Positions 59,694 to 64,000 of a DNA stretch of 64,000 nt are shown here, piece after piece. Each line of letters starts with the position of its first letter. Positions within the stretch are counted from its first letter, which is position 1. The notes under the pieces were generated by a model, which was not told where the DNA came from, did no database searches, and saw only the letters and a program-made list of their open reading frames with translations. The DNA is from Azospirillum halopraeferens DSM 3675. Lineage in GTDB: Bacteria; Pseudomonadota; Alphaproteobacteria; Azospirillales; Azospirillaceae. The stretch is from NCBI RefSeq assembly GCF_000429625.1, contig NZ_AUCF01000016.1:91118-155117 (forward strand). The letters run 5' to 3'. A program made the translations under genes and the position numbers.

Positions 59694-60353
59694 ATGCGCG
59701 TGCTCGTGGTGGAGGACGATCCCGACCTGAGCGCCCAGCTCGTCCGCCGGCTGGAACGGGAGGGCTACGCCGTCGACCATGCCGCGGACGGTGAGGACGG
59801 CGGGTTTCTCGGCAGCACCGAGCCCTACGATGCCGTGATCCTCGATCTCGGTCTGCCCAGGGTGGACGGGCTGACGGTGCTGCGCGGGTGGCGGCGCGAA
59901 GGGGTGAGCGTTCCGGTGCTGATCCTGACGGCCCGCGGCCACTGGCACGACAAGGTGGAGGGCATCGACGCCGGAGCCGACGACTACCTGGCCAAGCCGT
60001 TCAGCCCGGAGGAGTTGCTGGCCCGCGTCCGCGCGCTGATCCGCCGGGCCAAGGGGTTCGCCTCGGCCGAGATCGCCTGCGGTCCGGTGGTCCTCGACAC
60101 CCGGTCGGCCCGCGTCACCGTCGCCGGGCGGGAGGTGGAACTGACGGGGTACGAGTTCCGCGTCCTGTCGTACCTGATGCACCGCAAGGGGCAGGTGGTG
60201 TCGCGCACCGAACTGACCGAACACGTCTACGCTCAGGACTTCGACCGCGACAGCAACACCATCGAGGTGTTCGTCGGCCGGCTGCGCCGCAAGCTGGGGA
60301 CGGACATCATCCGGACGGTGCGCGGCCAGGGATACCGTTGCGAGGACCCATGA
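59694..60353 (+). CDS. OmpR-family response regulator (QseB/PhoP-like)
   Basis: This is a 219-residue regulator. The receiver has VVEDDPDL, Asp51 (VILDLGLPRVDG), LTARG and LAKPFSPEEL. The C-terminal winged helix has VELTGYEFRVLSYLMHRKGQVVSRTELTEHVY and IEVFVGRLRRKLG...TVRGQGYRC. It starts 4 bp after the PepSY gene and overlaps the kinase ATG by 4 bp. Confidence 0.93.
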   Translation: MRVLVVEDDPDLSAQLVRRLEREGYAVDHAADGEDGGFLGSTEPYDAVILDLGLPRVDGLTVLRGWRREGVSVPVLILTARGHWHDKVEGIDAGADDYLAKPFSPEELLARVRALIRRAKGFASAEIACGPVVLDTRSARVTVAGREVELTGYEFRVLSYLMHRKGQVVSRTELTEHVYAQDFDRDSNTIEVFVGRLRRKLGTDIIRTVRGQGYRCEDP

Positions 60354-61696
60354 GATGGTCCCGTTCGCTCCGCTTCCGGCTGCTGGCCGGGGCGGCGGTG
60401 TGGATCGCGCTGGCCCTGACGCTGGCCGGCGGCATCCTGTCCGACCTGTTCCGCGAGCACGTGCAGACCCGCTTCGCCGCGGAACTGACCACCCATCTGG
60501 ACCAGCTCGCCGCCGCGCTGGAAACGGGGGCGGACGGGGCACCGGCCCTGCCGCGCCCGTTGAGCGATCCGCGCTTCCGCCGCCCGCTGTCGGGCCTGTA
60601 CTGGCAGGTGGAGGACGGCGGCCGACCGGTTCTGCGCTCGCGCTCCCTGTGGGACGTGACGCTGGCCCTGCCTCCCGACGCGCTGGCCGACGGGGAGATC
60701 CACCGCCACCGGATCGCCGGACCGGACGGGCAGTCCCTTCTGGCGCTGGAGCGGATGGTGTTCCTGCCCGATGCGGCGGAGCCCGTGCGCATCGCCGTGG
60801 CCGGCGACGAGGCGGAGACGGCCGCGGCACGGGCGTCCTTCGACCGCACGCTGGCCCTATCGCTGGCGGTGCTGGGCGTCGCCCTGATCGGGGCGGTCCT
60901 GGTGCAGGTCGCGGTGGGGTTGCGGCCGCTGGCCCGGCTGCGGCGCGAACTGGCCGCCATCCGCGCGGGGCAGCGACGCCGGCTGTCGGGTGATGTGCCG
61001 GAGGAGGTGCGGCCGCTGGCCGAAGACCTCAACGCCGTGCTCGACCACGGTGAGGAGGTGGTGGCGCGCGCCCGCGTCCAGGCGGGAAATCTCGCGCACG
61101 CGCTGAAGACCGACCTGGCCGTGCTGGCCAACGACGCCCGCGACCCGGCATCGGGCGGGGGGGAGCGGATCGTCCGCCGGTTGGAGCGGATGACGCGCGC
61201 CATCGACCACCACATGGCCCGCGCCCGCGCGGCGGCGGCCCATGGCGTCCCCGGCGTGCGGACCGAGGTGACCCCGGTGATCGAGCGGCTGGTGCGCACA
61301 TTGTCCCGCCTGCACGCCGGACGGGTCCTCGCCTTTGCGGTCGATTGCGCTCCCGGCCTCGTCTTCGCGGGCGAACGGCAGGACCTGGAGGAGATGCTGG
61401 GCAATCTGCTGGACAACGCCTGCAAGTGGGCCGACACGCGGGTGCGGGTCACGGTGGCGCCCGATCCCGCCGCCGGGCTGGTGGTGACGGTCGAGGACGA
61501 CGGCCCCGGTCTGGCGCCCGGACAGCGGGCGGCGGTGCTGGCCCCCGGTGTCCGGCTCGACGAAGCGGTGCCGGGCTCCGGCCTCGGTCTGGCCGTCGTG
61601 ACCGACGTGGCCGGCCTTTACGGCGGGACGCTGGCGCTGGAGGACTCGGCGCTCGGCGGGCTGAAGGCCACGGTGAGGCTGCCGGCGGCGGACTGA
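60350..61696 (+). CDS. PhoQ-like sensor histidine kinase
   Basis: This is a 448-residue kinase. TM1 (LLAGAAVWIALALTLAGGIL) precedes a periplasmic sensor of about 130 residues, then TM2 (LALSLAVLGVALIGAVLVQVAVGL) and HAMP. The H box is LAHALKTDLAVLAND with His250, a PhoQ-type variant that has Asp where Pro is usual. The N box is NLLDNACKWAD and the G boxes are DDGPGLAPGQ and GSGLGLAVV. The last 79 bp overlap the 3' end of the convergent mlaA-like gene. Confidence 0.92.
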   Translation: MRWSRSLRFRLLAGAAVWIALALTLAGGILSDLFREHVQTRFAAELTTHLDQLAAALETGADGAPALPRPLSDPRFRRPLSGLYWQVEDGGRPVLRSRSLWDVTLALPPDALADGEIHRHRIAGPDGQSLLALERMVFLPDAAEPVRIAVAGDEAETAAARASFDRTLALSLAVLGVALIGAVLVQVAVGLRPLARLRRELAAIRAGQRRRLSGDVPEEVRPLAEDLNAVLDHGEEVVARARVQAGNLAHALKTDLAVLANDARDPASGGGERIVRRLERMTRAIDHHMARARAAAAHGVPGVRTEVTPVIERLVRTLSRLHAGRVLAFAVDCAPGLVFAGERQDLEEMLGNLLDNACKWADTRVRVTVAPDPAAGLVVTVEDDGPGLAPGQRAAVLAPGVRLDEAVPGSGLGLAVVTDVAGLYGGTLALEDSALGGLKATVRLPAAD

Positions 61697-62403
61697 TCGC
61701 CCGCCGTTCCGGCCAGTTCCGAACACAGGCGCTCGCGCCCGGCCAGATACCGTTCCTGCGCCACGGAGAGTTGGTCGACCCTCGCATCGGGCGGCACATC
61801 GCCGAGGTGCCCGGCCAGGGACAGGGTGATCACCTCCTCCACCACCTCCACGGCGGCCAGCGTCTCCAGCGACACCGGCAGACCGGCGACCCCGAACACG
61901 GCGGCGTACAGCACCACATGGGCGGCGACCCAATCCGCCGTGAAGTCCCGCACCGTCCGGACACCGGTGAAGGGGACGACGATGAACGGGCCGGCCGGAA
62001 CGCCTCGGGTGCACAGGGCCAGGCCGTAATCGACGGAACGGGTCGGCATCCCTTCGCCGGCAGCGCGGTCCACGACGCCGAGCCAGCCCCGGGTGATGTT
62101 CACGTACATCCGGTTCAGCGCCGTGCCCGCGAGATCCGTCCGCCCCGCCACCAGGAACGCGCCGGCGTTCAACGGCTCGCCGATCCAGGTCAGCGCGACA
62201 TTCCGGGCGCCCTCCCCGACCTCGGGCGGGACGGGCGGCAGGACCGCGGCGGCGCCCTCCAGGGCCCCGGCAACACCGGCGTTGAAGGAGAACATGGCGC
62301 CGTTGAACCGGTCGAGCCACGATTCTTCGGCATGGATCGGCAGCGGGGCCACCATCGCGACCGTCATGATGGCCGCCGCAACGATCGCGCGGATCCCCGG
62401 CAT
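61618..62403 (-). CDS. MlaA/VacJ-family outer-membrane lipid asymmetry protein
   Basis: This is a 261-residue protein with a signal peptide (VAAAIMTVAMVAPLPIHAEE). Features include WLDRFNGAMFSFNAGVAGALEG, LTWIGEPLNAGAFLVAGRTDLAGTALNRMYVNITRGWLGVVD, GMPTRSVDYGLALCTRGVPAGPFIVVPFTGVRTVRDFTADW. These fit MlaA, which removes misplaced phospholipid from the outer membrane. The usual lipobox Cys is not seen, so it may lack the lipid anchor. The C-terminal tail (SLTVAFSPPSAESSSASVPP) is encoded inside the overlap with the kinase gene. Confidence 0.8.
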   Translation of the reverse strand: MPGIRAIVAAAIMTVAMVAPLPIHAEESWLDRFNGAMFSFNAGVAGALEGAAAVLPPVPPEVGEGARNVALTWIGEPLNAGAFLVAGRTDLAGTALNRMYVNITRGWLGVVDRAAGEGMPTRSVDYGLALCTRGVPAGPFIVVPFTGVRTVRDFTADWVAAHVVLYAAVFGVAGLPVSLETLAAVEVVEEVITLSLAGHLGDVPPDARVDQLSVAQERYLAGRERLCSELAGTAGDQSAAGSLTVAFSPPSAESSSASVPP

Positions 62404-62850
62404 GGCGTGCGTTCCTTTCCTTGCCGGCCGGCCACGACGGCGGCGGCGCTTACGTTTACGACGGCACGGCTGAACGGCTGATGAACGCGGGGACGGTGCC
62501 GGTGTCCGGGTCCATCCCCGGGAAGCCGGAGCCGCCGGCGGCGATCACCCGGCTGCGGTCGATCCAACCGGGGAGCGGGACCGATCGTTCAGGCATCCGC
62601 CGTCATGGATGCGTTTATAATTGTTACATTTCCCACATTGACGATCAAAGGTTGGATCTGCCAAAACCTTTATTAGGTCAATGCACCAGCCGAATGAGTC
62701 AAAGATCAATGACACTCTTTTAAACAAGAGCGTCATCAACGGACAACCCATGTCCGCAGTGCAGTACGGCCGCTATCCAGTCGCATTCAATCCATGCAAT
62801 GCGACCGCTTGTCGAGATTTTCCAAAGGTATTCAGAGAGGATCTACGATC
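62404..62850. other. Gene-free AT-rich upstream region
   Basis: It lies between the mlaA-like and RTX genes. From about 62600 it becomes strikingly AT-rich. It contains TATAAT (62616-62621) without a clear -35 partner, and the hairpin AAAGGTT...AACCTTT (62647-62671). No open frame with coding character was found. It probably holds the RTX promoter and a long leader. Confidence 0.5.
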
Positions 62851-64000
62851 ATGCCCGGCGTGTTTCAGTATTTCAAGGGCCTTAATGGCGTTAATGGGTC
62901 CGGCGACGTCCGCATCGGAACGGGCAGCACGCTGCTGGCAAACACCCTGAATACCAACACTTCCTTCAGCATACTTCTTGACAGCGGGATTTGGATTTTT
63001 TCACAAACCCCTCCCAATCTAGCTTTGCTTTCCGCTGAATCACTTGCTTTCACCAATCCTGACGTATCTTTTCTTTTTGATCTAACGGGCTTCACCGGAA
63101 ACTACACTCTTACGGGCGGGCATGGGTACGCCGATACGATCATCGGTGGCAGCGGAAACGATTTGCTTATCGGCGGCAACGGCAACGACATCCTTTCGGG
63201 TGGCGCCGGCGACGACACGCTGTTGGGGGGCAACGGCGCCGACCTGATGCACGGCGGCGACGGTGACGACATCTTCAACCTGACTCCGCTGGAGGTGAAT
63301 GACGACACCATCAGCGGCGGCGATGGACATGACATCATCGAGTTGTCGGGTGGACAGTTCGACTTTTCGATGGCCACCGTGTCCGGCATCGAGGAGATCC
63401 GGGTGGGATCGGCCTTCTCGTCGATCATGGGAGTATGGATACTCGGGCTGAATGCTGCCGGTTACACCATCCGGGGCAGCGAACTGACTGACGTCCTGTT
63501 TGGCGGTGCCGGCAATGATCTCATCTACGGTTACGGCGGCGACGGCCGGCTGGAGGGGCTCGAGGGGAACGACACGATCTTCGGCGGCAGCGGCAACGAT
63601 CTGATCTACGGCGGCGCCGGCAACGACATCCTGTACGCAGGCACCGGCATCGACAGCCTGTTCGGCGGCGATGGCGACGACGTGCTGGTCCTCGCGTCGG
63701 CCGGCGATCTCTATGGCGGCGCGTTTCAGGTGTACAACGGCGGTGCCGGCAACGACACGCTGCGCATCGACAGCGGCGGCTCCTACAACCTGACCAACGT
63801 CGGCATGACCGGCATCGAGTCCATCGTCGTGGCCACCGGCGATGCCGTGACCGTGACCGGTACCGCAAACAACGACAGCATTCTCGGCGGCGACGGCCAC
63901 GACCTCATCAGCGGGCTCGGCGGCCACGACATCCTCTATGGCGGGGCCGGAAACGACACCCTGGTGGGCGGCGACGGCTTCGACACCCTGGTCGGCGGCA
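62851..64000 (+). CDS. RTX (hemolysin-type Ca-binding repeat) protein, 3' truncated by window
   Basis: The frame is open from ATG 62851 (AGAGAGGATC upstream) to the window end, at least 383 residues. Residues 1-87 are non-repetitive and AT-rich in codons (MPGVFQYFKGLNGVNGSGDV...). From residue 88 nonapeptide blocks appear (GGSGNDLLI, GGNGNDILS, GGAGDDTLL), with further blocks near residues 217-275 and from about 340, separated by beta-like spacers (GIEEIRVGSAF, GIESIVVATGD). RTX repeats bind calcium and fold after type I secretion. No N-terminal signal is seen, and the secretion signal would be at the missing C-terminus. It is probably a surface or secreted adhesin or matrix protein. Confidence 0.88.
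   Translation, partial: MPGVFQYFKGLNGVNGSGDVRIGTGSTLLANTLNTNTSFSILLDSGIWIFSQTPPNLALLSAESLAFTNPDVSFLFDLTGFTGNYTLTGGHGYADTIIGGSGNDLLIGGNGNDILSGGAGDDTLLGGNGADLMHGGDGDDIFNLTPLEVNDDTISGGDGHDIIELSGGQFDFSMATVSGIEEIRVGSAFSSIMGVWILGLNAAGYTIRGSELTDVLFGGAGNDLIYGYGGDGRLEGLEGNDTIFGGSGNDLIYGGAGNDILYAGTGIDSLFGGDGDDVLVLASAGDLYGGAFQVYNGGAGNDTLRIDSGGSYNLTNVGMTGIESIVVATGDAVTVTGTANNDSILGGDGHDLISGLGGHDILYGGAGNDTLVGGDGFDTLVGG

Noticed and set aside
1..64000. CRISPR arrays, tRNA/rRNA genes, prophage, toxin-antitoxin or restriction systems
   Set aside because: Read for but not seen: no regularly spaced repeats with spacers, no tRNA cloverleaf sequence, no phage structural or defence-type genes.

Overview
The window is GC-rich chromosomal DNA with tightly packed, often ATGA/GTGA-overlapping genes. 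The gene set (polar flagellar filament genes, ECF sigma/anti-sigma pairs, TRAP/TAXI and ABC uptake systems, SHP/DHC cytochromes, MlaA, many two-component systems) suggests an alphaproteobacterium, most likely of the Rhodospirillales (Azospirillum-like). That assignment is inference from gene content and composition; no rRNA or tRNA gene is visible.

Layout. 1-1.6 kb: the end of a DprE1-like FAD oxidoreductase and its SDR partner. 1.67-10.86 kb: a visibly less GC-rich island with an alpha/beta-hydrolase lipoprotein, a PaoABC-like molybdenum aldehyde oxidoreductase, a divergent two-component system and an intact IS256-family element. The island is bounded by diverged direct copies of the SDR 3' end, so it appears inserted between the SDR gene and a convergent 110-codon gene. 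10.9-20.2 kb: flagellar cluster flgD-flgE-(two unknown genes)-flgK-flgL-fliC-fliD-fliS. 20.2-23.9 kb: two paralogous ECF sigma/anti-sigma modules around a divergent glycosyltransferase; the second also has a ZraP/CnrX-like periplasmic sensor. 24.4-27.2 kb: 7TMR-DISM histidine kinase and divergent response regulator. 27.2-33.9 kb: DUF1428 protein, secreted six-hairpin-type protein, chemoreceptor, amino-acid-type binding protein and a polytopic membrane protein. 33.9-35.9 kb: Lys20-type homocitrate synthase with a P-loop partner, preceded by an AT-rich gap with a candidate small RNA. 36.4-42.5 kb: a catabolic operon (HMG-CoA lyase, family III CoA-transferase, TAXI binding protein, fused TRAP permease, SMP-30 lactonase) that looks like a route for a branched hydroxy-dicarboxylate. 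42.7-47.7 kb: MacAB-like tripartite exporter with a His-rich PadR regulator and its palindromic operator. 47.8-51.6 kb: Lrp regulator and divergent PLP decarboxylase, DUF389 protein, GST. 51.7-55.7 kb: PotABCD/Fbp-type ABC importer. 55.8-57.6 kb: EamA exporter and ArsR-type regulator. 57.7-61.7 kb: SHP-DHC-cytochrome b operon, divergent from a PepSY-response regulator-PhoQ-like kinase operon. 61.6-62.4 kb: MlaA. 62.85 kb to the end: an RTX-repeat protein that runs off the window.

Non-coding structure of note: a 45-bp nested palindrome between the oxidoreductase and two-component genes of the island; a family of bipartite two-hairpin intergenic elements (three copies, two of them inverted around flgK-flgL-fliC-fliD); a recurring TGATACGGCCG string whose TGA is the stop codon of three unrelated genes; and a motif shared upstream of flgD and fliC.
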